A DNA stretch of 64,000 bases from Vibrio galatheae (lineage in GTDB: Bacteria; Pseudomonadota; Gammaproteobacteria; Enterobacterales; Vibrionaceae). The DNA lies in contig NZ_JXXV01000025.1 of NCBI RefSeq assembly GCF_000967545.1, positions 124,001 to 188,000 of the forward strand. Reading direction: 5' to 3'. The notes under the pieces are model-generated. The model saw nothing but the letters and a program-made list of their open reading frames with translations, was not told where the DNA came from and made no database searches. This document shows positions 45,961 to 55,379 of the stretch, piece by piece; position 1 is the first letter of the stretch; each line of letters starts with the position of its first letter. The translations under genes were made by a program, and so were the position numbers.

Positions 45961-46410
45961 ATGCATTGTCCTTTTTGTTCTGAGAATGACACCAAAGTGA
46001 TCGATTCTCGTTTGGTTGCTGATGGTCATCAGGTTCGTCGCCGTCGTCAATGTTTGGCGTGTAGTGAGCGCTTCACAACCTTTGAAACCGCTGAGCTGGT
46101 GATGCCGAGGGTGATTAAATCTAACGGCAACCGTGAACCGTTTAATGAAGACAAGATGGTTGGTGGTCTGCAACGCGCTTTGGAGAAAAGACCAGTCAGT
46201 GCCGATGCTGTCGATGTTGCGATCAGTTTGATCAAGTCGCAACTGCGCGCGACAGGTGAACGAGAAGTGCCGAGTGAAATGATCGGTAACCTAGTTATGG
46301 ATCAGCTCAAAGAATTGGATAAGGTTGCCTACATTCGTTTTGCTTCTGTGTATCGAAGCTTTGAAGATATCCGAGAATTTGGCGAAGAGATCGCTCGCTT
46401 AGAGGATTAA
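45961..46410 (+). CDS. nrdR: Transcriptional repressor NrdR
   Basis: A 149-residue nucleotide-sensing repressor of ribonucleotide reductase genes. The N-terminal zinc ribbon has C3, C6, C31 and C34 (HCPFCSEND ... QCLACSERF). An ATP-cone domain follows from about residue 49 ([20 protein letters not shown]), which binds ATP or dATP. GGAGGTGAT precedes the ATG. It stands in front of ribD with a 12-base gap, the usual gammaproteobacterial nrdR-ribD arrangement. Confidence 0.97.
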   Translation: MHCPFCSENDTKVIDSRLVADGHQVRRRRQCLACSERFTTFETAELVMPRVIKSNGNREPFNEDKMVGGLQRALEKRPVSADAVDVAISLIKSQLRATGEREVPSEMIGNLVMDQLKELDKVAYIRFASVYRSFEDIREFGEEIARLED

Positions 46411-46422
46411 AAACGAATTGCA

Positions 46423-47529
46423 ATGACCACTTTTACCCCCCAGGATTTTCAGATGATGTCGCGTGCCATTGAATTGGCAAAAGGCGGCATCTTTACCACT
46501 GCACCTAACCCGAATGTTGGCTGTGTCATCGTCAATAACGGTGAGATTGTCGGTGAAGGTTTTCACTTTCGAGCGGGTGAGCCGCATGCGGAAGTTCATG
46601 CGCTACGAATGGCTGGTGAAAAAACGCTTGGCGCCACGGCTTATGTCACGCTAGAACCTTGCTCCCACTATGGACGTACACCACCTTGTGCTGAAGGGCT
46701 CATCAAAGCCAAAGTCGCAAAAGTGATCTGTGCAATGCAAGACCCCAATCCACAAGTGTCTGGGCGCGGTATTCAAATGCTACGCGACGCAGGGATTGAG
46801 GTTGAGGTAGGGTTACTTGAGCAAGATGCGCTTGCGCTAAATCCGGCGTTCATTAAAAAAATGAAAACCGGGATGCCGTTTGTACAATTGAAACTGGCGG
46901 CCAGCCTTGATGGCCAAACTGCATTAGCCAATGGTGAAAGTCAGTGGATTACCTCACCCGAGGCTCGTCGAGATGTGCAAAGGTTTCGTGCTAAGAGTGG
47001 TGCAATCCTCTCGACGAGTAAAACGGTAATAGACGACAATGCGTCACTCAATGTGCGCTGGGACGAGTTGCCAGACAGCGTGCAGTGTCTTTACCCGCAA
47101 AAGGATTTACGCCAACCTACCCGAGTAATTTTGGATCGCCAGCAGCAACTGACCCCAGAGCTAAAACTATTTTCCACTCAAGGGCAGCGGCTGATTGTTT
47201 CTCCGAGCGGAGATATCTCACCTAGCTTGAATAGTTCGCAGCAAATTGATTTAGCCTCAATGTTAAAAGTGCTGGCTGAACAGCATAATATCAATCATGT
47301 CTGGGTTGAGGCGGGGGCGACCTTGGCGAGCAGCCTGATCAAACAAAACTTGGTCGATGAGCTGGTCGTCTATCTAGCGCCTAAAATTATGGGCAGTGAT
47401 GGGCGTGGTTTGCTTGGCGCTTTAGGCCTAGAATCCATGGCACAGGTTATCGAACTCGATATTAAAGATGTAAGACAAGTGGGCAAAGATCTTCGTATCA
47501 TTGCCACTTTAAACCAAAAAGAATCGTAA
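46423..47529 (+). CDS. ribD: Bifunctional riboflavin deaminase/reductase RibD
   Basis: The product carries out two steps of riboflavin synthesis: deamination of the pyrimidine ring, then NADPH reduction of the ribosyl side chain. It has 368 residues. The N-terminal zinc deaminase domain has HAEVHALRMAG and PCSHYGRTPPC. The reductase domain runs from about 150, with LKLAASLDGQTA and VWVEAGATLASSLIKQ. It sits two bases before the riboflavin synthase gene. No FMN riboswitch is seen ahead of nrdR or ribD. Confidence 0.96.
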   Translation: MTTFTPQDFQMMSRAIELAKGGIFTTAPNPNVGCVIVNNGEIVGEGFHFRAGEPHAEVHALRMAGEKTLGATAYVTLEPCSHYGRTPPCAEGLIKAKVAKVICAMQDPNPQVSGRGIQMLRDAGIEVEVGLLEQDALALNPAFIKKMKTGMPFVQLKLAASLDGQTALANGESQWITSPEARRDVQRFRAKSGAILSTSKTVIDDNASLNVRWDELPDSVQCLYPQKDLRQPTRVILDRQQQLTPELKLFSTQGQRLIVSPSGDISPSLNSSQQIDLASMLKVLAEQHNINHVWVEAGATLASSLIKQNLVDELVVYLAPKIMGSDGRGLLGALGLESMAQVIELDIKDVRQVGKDLRIIATLNQKES

Positions 47530-47531
47530 TC

Positions 47532-48182
47532 ATGTTTACAGGTATTGTAGAAGCAGTCGGAACCTTAACTGCGATAACGCCAAAAGGCGAAGACATCAGC
47601 GTGACTGTTGAGGTTGGCAAGTTGGATATGTCAGACGTAAAACTCGGTGACAGCATTGCCACCAATGGAGTTTGCCTGACTGTTGTTGACTATAGCGCAA
47701 CCAGCTACAGCGCTGACCTTTCATTGGAAACCTTGCAAAAAACCGGCTTTGCTGATTATCAGGCAGGTGACAAGGTCAATTTGGAAAAAGCGATGTTGCC
47801 GACAACCAGGCTTGGAGGTCACATTGTGTCTGGCCACGTCGATGGTGTGGGCGAAATCGTTGAACGCAATATGGTCGGTCGGGCGATTGAATTTTGGGTC
47901 GCGATGCCGAGTGAAATTAGCAAGTATGTTGCAGAAAAGGGCTCAATTACTGTCGATGGCATCAGCTTGACGGTCAATGATTTACGTAAGAACGCATTTA
48001 AGTTGACTATAGTCCCTCATACTAGTGAGGAAACGACCATTGCTGATTTCCATGTCGGACGTAAAGTGAATCTCGAAGTTGATGTGCTAGCGCGCTATAT
48101 GGAGCGACTGTTAACCAGTCAACAGCAGCAACCTGAGTCTCGTATTACGATGGACTTTTTACAGCAAAACGGTTTTGCATAA
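47532..48182 (+). CDS. ribE: Riboflavin synthase, alpha subunit
   Basis: The product dismutates two 6,7-dimethyl-8-ribityllumazine molecules to riboflavin and a pyrimidine. It has 216 residues made of two similar lumazine-binding barrels: the first starts MFTGIVEAVG with GVCLTVV, and the second near residue 98 has GHIVSGHVDGVGEI and DGISLTVND. The gene is called ribC in the E. coli nomenclature. It is the second of four rib genes in this cluster and is followed by ribBA after 55 bases. Confidence 0.95.
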   Translation: MFTGIVEAVGTLTAITPKGEDISVTVEVGKLDMSDVKLGDSIATNGVCLTVVDYSATSYSADLSLETLQKTGFADYQAGDKVNLEKAMLPTTRLGGHIVSGHVDGVGEIVERNMVGRAIEFWVAMPSEISKYVAEKGSITVDGISLTVNDLRKNAFKLTIVPHTSEETTIADFHVGRKVNLEVDVLARYMERLLTSQQQQPESRITMDFLQQNGFA

Positions 48183-48237
48183 TAAAAGCAGTGCCGATAC
48201 ATTTATTCGCACAAGCTAGAACAATAGGAATACCAAG

Positions 48238-49347
48238 ATGCCAATTAGTACGCCACAAGAAATTATCGAAGATATCCGCTTAGGAAAAATGGTCATTTTG
48301 ATGGATGACGAAGATCGCGAAAATGAAGGCGATCTGATCATGGCGGCTGAGCATGTCACTCCTGAAGCGATTAATTTTATGGCGACGCACGGTCGTGGTT
48401 TGATTTGTTTAACTATGACCAAAGAGCGTTGTGAGCGTCTGGGGTTACCCCCAATGGTGCAAGATAATAATGCTCAGTACACCACCAATTTTACGGTATC
48501 CATTGAAGCCGCCGAAGGTGTGACTACGGGGATTTCGGCTGCTGACCGCGCTCGCACGGTTCAAGCTGCTGTCGCCAAAGATGCTAAAGCCGCGGATCTT
48601 GTTCAACCCGGGCATATTTTCCCACTCGCTGCGCAAGAAGGTGGTGTGTTGACGCGTGCTGGTCATACAGAGGCGGGCTGCGACTTAGCAAGACTGGCTG
48701 GATTAGAACCTTCTGGCGTGATTGTGGAAATCCTCAACGATGACGGCACCATGGCGCGCCGCCCTGATTTAGAAGTGTTTGCAGAAAAACACGATATTAA
48801 ACTGGGTACGATTGCCGACCTGATCGAATATCGTAATAACACTGAGACGACCATTGAACGTGTGGCTGAATGTAAGCTCCCGACGGAATATGGTGAGTTT
48901 GATCTGGTTACCTACCGCGACACTATCGATAACCAGGTTCATTATGCGTTACGTAATGGCGACTTAACGGCTCAAACGCCACTCGTTCGTGTTCATTTGC
49001 AAGATACCTTTACTGACCTTTTACGTAGTGACAGAAATGCTGAACGTAGCTGGACATTAGACAAAGCGATGGCACGTATTGGTCAAGAAGGCGGTGTACT
49101 GGTGATTTTAGGCAATGAAGAGTCGACCGATCTGCTTATCCATCGCGTGAAAATGTTTGAAGCACAAGATAAAGGCCAAGCGCCAACATTAGCTAAGAAA
49201 CAGGGCACGTCACGCCGTGTTGGTGTTGGCTCGCAAATATTGCAAGACCTTGGTGTTCATGACATGCGTTTACTTTCTTCGACCAATAAGAAATATCATG
49301 CACTGGGTGGTTTTGGTCTTAACGTAGTGGAATACGTTTGCGAATAG
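48238..49347 (+). CDS. ribBA: 3,4-dihydroxy-2-butanone-4-phosphate synthase with degenerate GTP cyclohydrolase II domain (RibBX type)
   Basis: A 369-residue fusion. The N-terminal RibB domain (1-200) is complete: [21 protein letters not shown] binds metal and substrate, and [17 protein letters not shown] closes the site. The C-terminal RibA-like domain (about 205-369) starts normally ([13 protein letters not shown]), but the zinc-binding cysteines of true GTP cyclohydrolase II (a CLTGD...LRCDCG pattern) are replaced by [16 protein letters not shown], and the GTP-site RQEGRxIGL is absent. The second activity is therefore probably lost, as reported for proteobacterial RibBX variants. A separate ribA elsewhere is expected. 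Confidence 0.93.
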   Translation: MPISTPQEIIEDIRLGKMVILMDDEDRENEGDLIMAAEHVTPEAINFMATHGRGLICLTMTKERCERLGLPPMVQDNNAQYTTNFTVSIEAAEGVTTGISAADRARTVQAAVAKDAKAADLVQPGHIFPLAAQEGGVLTRAGHTEAGCDLARLAGLEPSGVIVEILNDDGTMARRPDLEVFAEKHDIKLGTIADLIEYRNNTETTIERVAECKLPTEYGEFDLVTYRDTIDNQVHYALRNGDLTAQTPLVRVHLQDTFTDLLRSDRNAERSWTLDKAMARIGQEGGVLVILGNEESTDLLIHRVKMFEAQDKGQAPTLAKKQGTSRRVGVGSQILQDLGVHDMRLLSSTNKKYHALGGFGLNVVEYVCE

Positions 49348-49555
49348 CCGCTTATCTATGGCGCTTCATTGCAGCAAAGTTTTAGCCGAGGCTCTAAATC
49401 GAGCGGCTTTATTCCCGGTCAATATAGCGCTAGAAATACGGATGCCGGAAATTTTTAGACAAATCCACTTGGGCTAATTTCTATTAGATATTGCTCACAG
49501 AATTGTGCTAGAATCCGGCGATTCTCACTTGATGAACATAGTTAAAGGAAGGCTT
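49348..49555 (+). promoter_or_regulatory. ribBA-ribH gap with a likely ribH promoter
   Basis: AGCCG/CGGCT around CTC/GAG (49384-49408, then TTATT) forms a modest bulged hairpin after ribBA. An extended -10, TGC-TAGAAT at 49506-49514, stands 42 bases before the ribH start. No FMN-riboswitch sequence was found. Confidence 0.45.
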
Positions 49556-50026
49556 ATGAAAGTGATCGAGGGTGGCTTCCCAGCGCCAAACGCAAAAATT
49601 GCTATCGTTATTTCTCGTTTCAACAGTTTTATTAACGAAAGTCTATTGTCTGGTGCAATCGATACTTTAAAACGCCATGGCCAAGTTAGCGAAGACAACA
49701 TTACCGTTGTTCGCTGTCCTGGTGCCGTTGAACTGCCATTGGTTGCTCAGCGTGTTGCGAAAACAGGTAAATTTGATGCAATCGTATCTCTTGGCACTGT
49801 AATTCGTGGCGGCACGCCGCATTTCGACTATGTTTGTAGTGAATGTAACAAAGGTCTTGCGCAAGTTTCTCTGGAATACAGCCTTCCAGTGGCATTTGGC
49901 GTACTAACCGTTGATACAATTGACCAAGCAATTGAGCGCGCAGGAACCAAGGCTGGTAATAAAGGTGCAGAGGCTGCACTAAGCGCACTTGAGATGATTA
50001 ACGTTCTTTCAGAAATCGATTCCTAA
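49556..50026 (+). CDS. ribH: 6,7-dimethyl-8-ribityllumazine synthase
   Basis: The product condenses the pyrimidine from RibD with dihydroxybutanone phosphate from RibB. The ATG at 49556 gives 156 residues and follows AAGGAAGG; an ORF start at 49505 lies in promoter sequence. Motifs are [30 protein letters not shown] and the phosphate-binding [16 protein letters not shown]. The protein forms icosahedral 60-mers or pentamers in relatives. Its stop overlaps the nusB start (TAATG), so the two are coupled. Confidence 0.96.
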   Translation: MKVIEGGFPAPNAKIAIVISRFNSFINESLLSGAIDTLKRHGQVSEDNITVVRCPGAVELPLVAQRVAKTGKFDAIVSLGTVIRGGTPHFDYVCSECNKGLAQVSLEYSLPVAFGVLTVDTIDQAIERAGTKAGNKGAEAALSALEMINVLSEIDS

Positions 50027-50493
50027 TGGGGGCCAGTGTGAAACCAGCCGCACGTCGTAATGCACGTCGATTCGCTCTACAAGCGATCTACTCTTGGCAA
50101 ATTACTAAAGAAAATGTTGCTACTATTGAAGAGCAATTTTTGTCAGGTGGTAAGTATGATGAAGAAGAGCATCATGCATCAGAGCCTGCGCTTTCTAGTC
50201 CAGACACAGACGTTGCGTACTTCCGTGACCTACTAACAGGTGTTGTGCTAAGTCACACAGAGCTAGATAGTAAGATTCGTCCATACACAGCGCGTCCAAT
50301 GCAAGATTTGGACATGATGGAGCTGGCCTTGCTTCGTCTTGCTATGTATGAAATGACACGTCGTGAAGACGTACCTTACAAAGTGGTCATCAACGAAGCG
50401 ATTGAACTTGCTAAAGTTTTCGCCGCAGAAGATAGCCACAAATTCGTCAATGGTGTGCTAGATAAAGCCGCACCTCACGTACGTAAGAAGTAA
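50026..50493 (+). CDS. nusB: Transcription antitermination factor NusB
   Basis: An all-helical 155-residue protein that binds boxA RNA with S10 for rRNA antitermination. Motifs are [17 protein letters not shown] at the N-terminus, with the arginines that contact RNA, and [17 protein letters not shown] and [26 protein letters not shown] at the C-terminal end. It overlaps ribH by one base, and is followed by a terminator and then thiL. The ribH-nusB-thiL-pgpA order is the same in E. coli. Confidence 0.97.
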   Translation: MGASVKPAARRNARRFALQAIYSWQITKENVATIEEQFLSGGKYDEEEHHASEPALSSPDTDVAYFRDLLTGVVLSHTELDSKIRPYTARPMQDLDMMELALLRLAMYEMTRREDVPYKVVINEAIELAKVFAAEDSHKFVNGVLDKAAPHVRKK

Positions 50494-50508
50494 TCAGACG
50501 AGATGATT

Positions 50509-50536
50509 AAAAGGTCAGCATTTGCTGACCTTTTTT
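50509..50536 (+). terminator. nusB terminator
   Basis: AAAAGGTCAGCA and TGCTGACCTTTT around a two-base centre (effective loop CATTTG or smaller), then TT. Confidence 0.87.
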
Positions 50537-50564
50537 ATGAGCTAAAATAACTCAGAAAAAAGAT

Positions 50565-51530
50565 ATGTCAGGCGAGTTTAATTTAATCGAGAAATATTTT
50601 GTTGGTCGCCAGAATCAGCGCAAAGATGTCTTGCTTGCTGCGGGAGATGATTGTGCGCTAGTACAAGTCCCAACCAACCTTTCTGTTGCCATCAGTACCG
50701 ATACACTTGTGGCGGGAACTCATTTTCTTGCTAGCGCCGACCCTGCTTGGGTGGCACACAAGGCGTTAGTGTCAAATATTAGTGACTTGGCCGCGATGGG
50801 AGCCACTCCAGCTTGGGTTTCTTTGGCTCTAACTATGCCAGAGCCTAATGAAGTATGGTTGGCTCCGTTTTGTGATGCGTTTTTCAAATTGGCAGATTAT
50901 TACGGAATTCAACTTATTGGTGGCGATACAACCAAAGGGTCATTGAGCTTAACCTTAACCGTGCAAGGGTTAGTTGACCCTATAAAAGCGCTACGCCGCA
51001 ACGGGGCACAAGTGGGGGATTGGGTCTACGTGACAGGCAGTTTAGGCGATAGTAAGGCTGGACTGGATGTCATCCTTGATGCGAACCTAGCAAACAAACC
51101 TTATGCGCAAGAGCTTGAAAAAAGGCATTATCTAGCAACGCCAAGGGTGCTGGTCGGCCAAGCTCTACTCGGTCTCGCAAGTTCTGCCATCGATATTTCT
51201 GATGGCCTGATCTCTGATATCAAACATATTTTGCAACGCTCACAAGTAGGCGTTAGCCTAGATGTATCTAAGTTGCCAATCTCCAACGAGTTGATTCAAT
51301 TTTTGGGTTCTCGTAGCAAGGCGCAGCAATATGCGCTGACGAGTGGAGAAGAGTACGAGCTCTGCTTCACTGCTCCTGAACAAAACAAAGGCTCGCTGGA
51401 TAGCGCACTGAGTCACTGTGGAGCAAGTATCACTTGTATTGGTCAGATTCGGCCGCAAGGAACATTTGATTTACACAGCAACAGCCAACCCGTAAATTGG
51501 GATTTGAGCGGCTACGATCACTTTAAATAG
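50565..51530 (+). CDS. thiL: Thiamine-monophosphate kinase
   Basis: The product phosphorylates thiamine monophosphate to the active diphosphate with ATP. It has 321 residues of the PurM/ThiL fold. AAGDDCALVQVP and the DTLVAGTHF segment bind metal and nucleotide, and SNISDLAAMGA and IGGDTTKGSLSLT are family signatures. DISDGLISDIKHIL lies near residue 209. It follows the nusB terminator by 28 bases, so it may rely on readthrough or on a promoter within that gap, which I do not see clearly. Confidence 0.96.
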   Translation: MSGEFNLIEKYFVGRQNQRKDVLLAAGDDCALVQVPTNLSVAISTDTLVAGTHFLASADPAWVAHKALVSNISDLAAMGATPAWVSLALTMPEPNEVWLAPFCDAFFKLADYYGIQLIGGDTTKGSLSLTLTVQGLVDPIKALRRNGAQVGDWVYVTGSLGDSKAGLDVILDANLANKPYAQELEKRHYLATPRVLVGQALLGLASSAIDISDGLISDIKHILQRSQVGVSLDVSKLPISNELIQFLGSRSKAQQYALTSGEEYELCFTAPEQNKGSLDSALSHCGASITCIGQIRPQGTFDLHSNSQPVNWDLSGYDHFK

Positions 51531-51542
51531 ACAGCACCTATT

Positions 51543-52046
51543 ATGACCAACCCTTTATCACTTATCTCTTTAAAAAATCCATGGCACTTGTTAGCTACCG
51601 GATTTGGTAGTGGATTGTCGCCTGTGGTACCCGGCACTATGGGAACATTAGCCTCGATTCCATTTTACTTACTTTTGGTTCAATTGCCGTTGTCGCTGTA
51701 TATCATTGCCGTGATCGTAGCTTGCTTGGTTGGAATTAAAATCTGCCAAGTGACTTCTGATGACATGGGGGTGCATGATCACGGCTCGATAGTCTGGGAT
51801 GAGTTTGCCGGCTTCTGGATCACCATGTTAGTGGTGCCGTTACTTAACCTTTCTAGTGCCGATTGGAAGTGGTTGCTGACTGGATTTGTGTTATTTCGCT
51901 TCTTTGATATGGTCAAACCATGGCCGATTGGTTGGTTGGATAAACGGGTTCATGGCGGTTTAGGGATCATGGTTGATGATATTGTGGCTGGCGTGATGGC
52001 GGCGATTTCTTTATACCTAGTAGGTCGCTACGCTGGCTGGTTGTGA
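51543..52046 (+). CDS. pgpA: Phosphatidylglycerophosphatase A
   Basis: An inner-membrane phosphatase that makes phosphatidylglycerol from its phosphate. It has 167 residues with about four hydrophobic segments. Motifs are GFGSGLSPVVPGTMGTL near residue 19, HDHGSIVWDEFAGFW with the conserved acids, and RFFDMVKPWPIGWLD. It follows thiL by 12 bases. A strong hairpin after the stop separates it from the convergent yaeH gene. Confidence 0.95.
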   Translation: MTNPLSLISLKNPWHLLATGFGSGLSPVVPGTMGTLASIPFYLLLVQLPLSLYIIAVIVACLVGIKICQVTSDDMGVHDHGSIVWDEFAGFWITMLVVPLLNLSSADWKWLLTGFVLFRFFDMVKPWPIGWLDKRVHGGLGIMVDDIVAGVMAAISLYLVGRYAGWL

Positions 52047-52087
52047 CTGTTCGAATGGAATGAGTTCACTATCTAAATTTAAAACAA

Positions 52088-52114
52088 AAGGGCTGGCGTT
52101 TATCGCCAGCCCTT
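52088..52114. terminator. Terminator between pgpA and yaeH
   Basis: AAGGGCTGGCG, loop TTTAT, CGCCAGCCCTT. The T-rich side lies on the minus strand (TTTTGTTTT), so it serves the yaeH direction best and pgpA less well. Confidence 0.82.
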
Positions 52115-52129
52115 GCAGTTTATTACTTG

Positions 52130-52513
52130 TTACTTAAGTTTTTCTAAATCCGCTTCGATTTCAGCAATCTTACTTGAGACCACTTTCTCAAGATGGCGTA
52201 AATCAGACAAAATCTTCTGCTTAACATCCACCTCAACAATCGTTGCTGGCTTGGTGAGTTTGTTTAACTCATCAATAACAAGGGTAAGGTTGCGATTGAT
52301 TTCGGTGACTTCTTTGTATTTGTGGCTACCACTATCGACAAGCACATTTTTGACCTGTCGCGGGTACTTAAACTTGACGCTTTTCGCAAACAGCTCACCT
52401 TTCTGTTTATGAAAATAGATTTTTAACACATCCTTGTGCGCTTCTTGACGAAGGGAATAGCGCTCAATCTGTTTAGGATCATGAATACCTAAACCTGTGA
52501 GGTGTGGATACAT
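52130..52513 (-). CDS. yaeH: UPF0325/DUF3461 family protein YaeH
   Basis: A 127-residue soluble protein. It matches E. coli YaeH over its length: [25 protein letters not shown] at the start, [16 protein letters not shown] in the middle, and the helical end [26 protein letters not shown]. The function is unknown. In E. coli it is also close to glnD and the map-rpsB region. A promoter should lie in the 138 bases up to glnD. Confidence 0.92.
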   Translation of the reverse strand: MYPHLTGLGIHDPKQIERYSLRQEAHKDVLKIYFHKQKGELFAKSVKFKYPRQVKNVLVDSGSHKYKEVTEINRNLTLVIDELNKLTKPATIVEVDVKQKILSDLRHLEKVVSSKIAEIEADLEKLK

Positions 52514-52651
52514 AGGCTACCTCTATTGTGTTGCGGTAATTATCCCTACCAACCTGAGTAGGGAATAAACAATTCAATAATAATGTAGCAGTCTATGATC
52601 GTGGTAGACAGCGCTTTTTTTACCAAGTTAGCAACTTGTGGTCGAGATCGC

Positions 52652-55273
52652 TTAAGGTGCTAGTTCTGCGACGTTTTTTATTAGCTTTTCTCGAAGCTCT
52701 AGCTGTTCTTCTTCACTTAATCGCCCACCATTTTCACTAGTGATAATGAACAAATCTTCTGCTCGTTCACCAATGGTAGTGATTTTCGCGGCGTGGAGGT
52801 GGACACCTGAGTCGGCAAAAGTCGCCCCGACGGTGGCAAGCAATCCTGGTGTATCAAGTGCAACAAACTCAAGTAAGGTGCGCTTTTTACTTTTGGTTGG
52901 TAAGAAGTCGACCTTCGTTTTTACTTTGAAATGCTGCAAATTACGCGGAGCACGGCGAGTTTTGATCTTGGTTGGTCGCCCATCTTCTAATACATGAACA
53001 AGATGTTTGATGACCGCCTTATGACGGTTTTCGTCAACGACGTCGCCATTTTGATCAAGCACCATAAAGGTATCGAGCACGTAGCCATCTTTACTGGTCA
53101 TGACTTGTGCGTCATGTACGTTAAAGTTACGTCGGTCAAGTTCAGCAACAACGGTAGCAAATAGCGCGTGTTGGTCTTTACTGTAGACAAACACTTCGGT
53201 GCCACCTCGCGTGGCTTTCTTTGAGATCAAAATCAGCGGCTGGGAGTGATCTTCATGGCGCAACAGATGCGCGCAGTGCCAGGCAATCTGTTTGTGACTA
53301 TGACGTAAGAAGTAATCAGCCTTAAACCGCTGCCAAAGTACTTCGATTTCTCGTGCGGTAAAGCCCTCTTTTCTCAATAGCGCTGAGGCCAACTGTTGGT
53401 TGTGGCGAATACGTTCTCTGACATCAACTGGGTTTTCTAGACCACGGCGCAGTGCACGCTGAGTCGAGTAGAACAACTCAGCCAGTAAGGTGCGTTTCCA
53501 GCTATTCCAAAGTTCTGGGTTGGTAGCACAGATATCGGCCACCGTCAGGCAGACCAAGTATTCTAAATACTCTTCATCACGTACCTGCTTGGCAAATTCA
53601 GTAATCACTTCAGGGTCGTAGATATCTCGTCTTTGGGCGGTTACTGACATAAGCAAGTGATGTCTGACTAACCATGAGACGAGCTTCGCTTCAGGCTTAG
53701 ATAAACCATGTTCGATGCAGAAATCATAGGCTTCACTTTCACCAATCACGGAATGGTCACCGCCTCGCCCTTTGCCAATGTCATGGAAAATGGCCGCAAT
53801 GATCAACAGCTCTTTCTTTTGAATCCGCGGGTATATTTCACAGCAGATTGGGTGTTTGCCATGATTGTTCGGATCATTGAAGGTGTTGATGTGTTTTAAC
53901 AGGCGAACACTGTGCTCATCAACCGTGTAGACGTGGAACAGATCAAACTGCATCTGACCAACAATTTGGCTCCATTGCGGAAGGTAGGCCGCCAGAACGC
54001 CGAGTTTATGCATTAAGCTAAAGGCTTTGTGTAACGCGTTCGGGTGGCGACAAAGATCAAGAAACTTCTCTCTTGCTGCTGGGATGGTGTGGAGGAATTT
54101 ATTGAGCCTGCGACGAGCGGTGCGCAACTGGCGCATGGTTGGCGGCGCTACGCCTTCAATGGTTGAATCATTGGCGATGTGTAAAAACATATCCAGAATC
54201 GTTTCCGGACGCGCTTGGAACAGGGCAGGTTTACGCGCTTCAATAAGGTGGCCACGACGTTGGAAGTCGTCACTTAAAATGATCGGTTCGGCTTCGATAC
54301 CATTATCGAGTATGGCTTGATCAAACAGTTTGAGCAGCATTTTATTCAGTTCAGCTACGCGGCGCAGCGTGCGGTAGAACTCTTTCATCATCATCTCAAC
54401 ACCACGGTTGCCTTCACCAACGTAACCCAAGCTTTCCGCAACTTGCGATTGGTGAGCAAAGGTGAGTCGATTGTCGTATCGTTTTAGCTCGATATGCAGC
54501 GCAAAGCGGACGCGCCAAAGAAAATCTTGGCACTCGACCAGCTCGCGGTATTCAGCGTCAGTTAAAAAACCATATTGGCTCATTTCTAACAGAGAAGTGG
54601 CACCAAAGTGACGACGAGCAATCCAACTTAGCGTATGAATATCTCGCAAGCCACCTGGAGTGGATTTGATGTCCGGCTCTAAGTTGTAAGTGGTATCGTG
54701 GTATCGCGCGTGGCGATCGCGTTGCTCTTGGATTTTGGCTTTGTAGAACACCTCACTTGGCCAAAATGACTCTGAGTGAATGACCATTTTGAGCTGGTGG
54801 AAGGTATCTTCGCAGCCGCACAGCAAACGAGCTTCCTGTAAATTGGTTGCGACGGTGAGATCTTCTTTTCCTATTGCGGCGCACTCATCGACACTACGAA
54901 CCGCATGACCAACTTCTAAGCGTAAGTCCCACAGTAAGGTAATAAACTCACTGACCTTTCCTTTTAGCGCATCAGGAAGTGCTTTTCTCGACACGATAAG
55001 AATGTCGATATCAGAGAGAGGATGCAGTTCACCACGGCCGTAGCCACCAACCGCAACTAAGCTGATATTGGGTAAACTAGCAAAGCCAAAGTGTTGCCAA
55101 AGTCGGTTAAGTAGCAAGTCGATATATTCAGCGCGTCCGAGTACTAAGTCGGTCACGGGATGATGATTGAGAAACTCTTGCTTCTGAGAGTTAGCGAAAT
55201 GTTCGAGTTGTTTTTTTAATTCACTAATCGAAATTTGATTCTCTTCGAGAGTGAGAGGTGATTGAAAGGGCAT
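52652..55273 (-). CDS. glnD: Bifunctional PII uridylyltransferase/uridylyl-removing enzyme
   Basis: The nitrogen sensor that adds UMP to PII proteins when glutamine is low and removes it when glutamine is high. It has 873 residues. The nucleotidyltransferase domain has GGYGRGELHPLSDIDILI near residue 77, with the metal-binding Asp pair. An HD hydrolase domain with IIAAIFHDIGKGRGGDHS lies near residue 490. Two C-terminal ACT domains (about 690-780 and 800-873) sense glutamine. It follows map in the same direction behind a terminator. All catalytic motifs are intact. Confidence 0.97.
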   Translation of the reverse strand: MPFQSPLTLEENQISISELKKQLEHFANSQKQEFLNHHPVTDLVLGRAEYIDLLLNRLWQHFGFASLPNISLVAVGGYGRGELHPLSDIDILIVSRKALPDALKGKVSEFITLLWDLRLEVGHAVRSVDECAAIGKEDLTVATNLQEARLLCGCEDTFHQLKMVIHSESFWPSEVFYKAKIQEQRDRHARYHDTTYNLEPDIKSTPGGLRDIHTLSWIARRHFGATSLLEMSQYGFLTDAEYRELVECQDFLWRVRFALHIELKRYDNRLTFAHQSQVAESLGYVGEGNRGVEMMMKEFYRTLRRVAELNKMLLKLFDQAILDNGIEAEPIILSDDFQRRGHLIEARKPALFQARPETILDMFLHIANDSTIEGVAPPTMRQLRTARRRLNKFLHTIPAAREKFLDLCRHPNALHKAFSLMHKLGVLAAYLPQWSQIVGQMQFDLFHVYTVDEHSVRLLKHINTFNDPNNHGKHPICCEIYPRIQKKELLIIAAIFHDIGKGRGGDHSVIGESEAYDFCIEHGLSKPEAKLVSWLVRHHLLMSVTAQRRDIYDPEVITEFAKQVRDEEYLEYLVCLTVADICATNPELWNSWKRTLLAELFYSTQRALRRGLENPVDVRERIRHNQQLASALLRKEGFTAREIEVLWQRFKADYFLRHSHKQIAWHCAHLLRHEDHSQPLILISKKATRGGTEVFVYSKDQHALFATVVAELDRRNFNVHDAQVMTSKDGYVLDTFMVLDQNGDVVDENRHKAVIKHLVHVLEDGRPTKIKTRRAPRNLQHFKVKTKVDFLPTKSKKRTLLEFVALDTPGLLATVGATFADSGVHLHAAKITTIGERAEDLFIITSENGGRLSEEEQLELREKLIKNVAELAP

Positions 55274-55331
55274 ACAGCGAATCCATGCAAAATAGTCCTA
55301 TTGAGAACTAATCTATCAAAATGGCGTCAAT

Positions 55332-55365
55332 AAAAAAATATCCCCGTCGAGGCGGGGATATTTTT
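55332..55365. terminator. Terminator between map and glnD
   Basis: ATATCCCCG, loop TCGAGG, CGGGGATAT. T runs stand on both sides. For map, on the minus strand, TTTTTTTA follows the stem. Confidence 0.87.
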
Positions 55366-55379
55366 AATGACTTGTTGGG

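Noticed and set aside
45858..49555. Search for an FMN riboswitch in the nrdR-rib gene cluster
   Set aside because: None of the gaps shows the conserved FMN-element sequence. The genes of this cluster seem to lack it; a separate ribB-type gene elsewhere might carry it.
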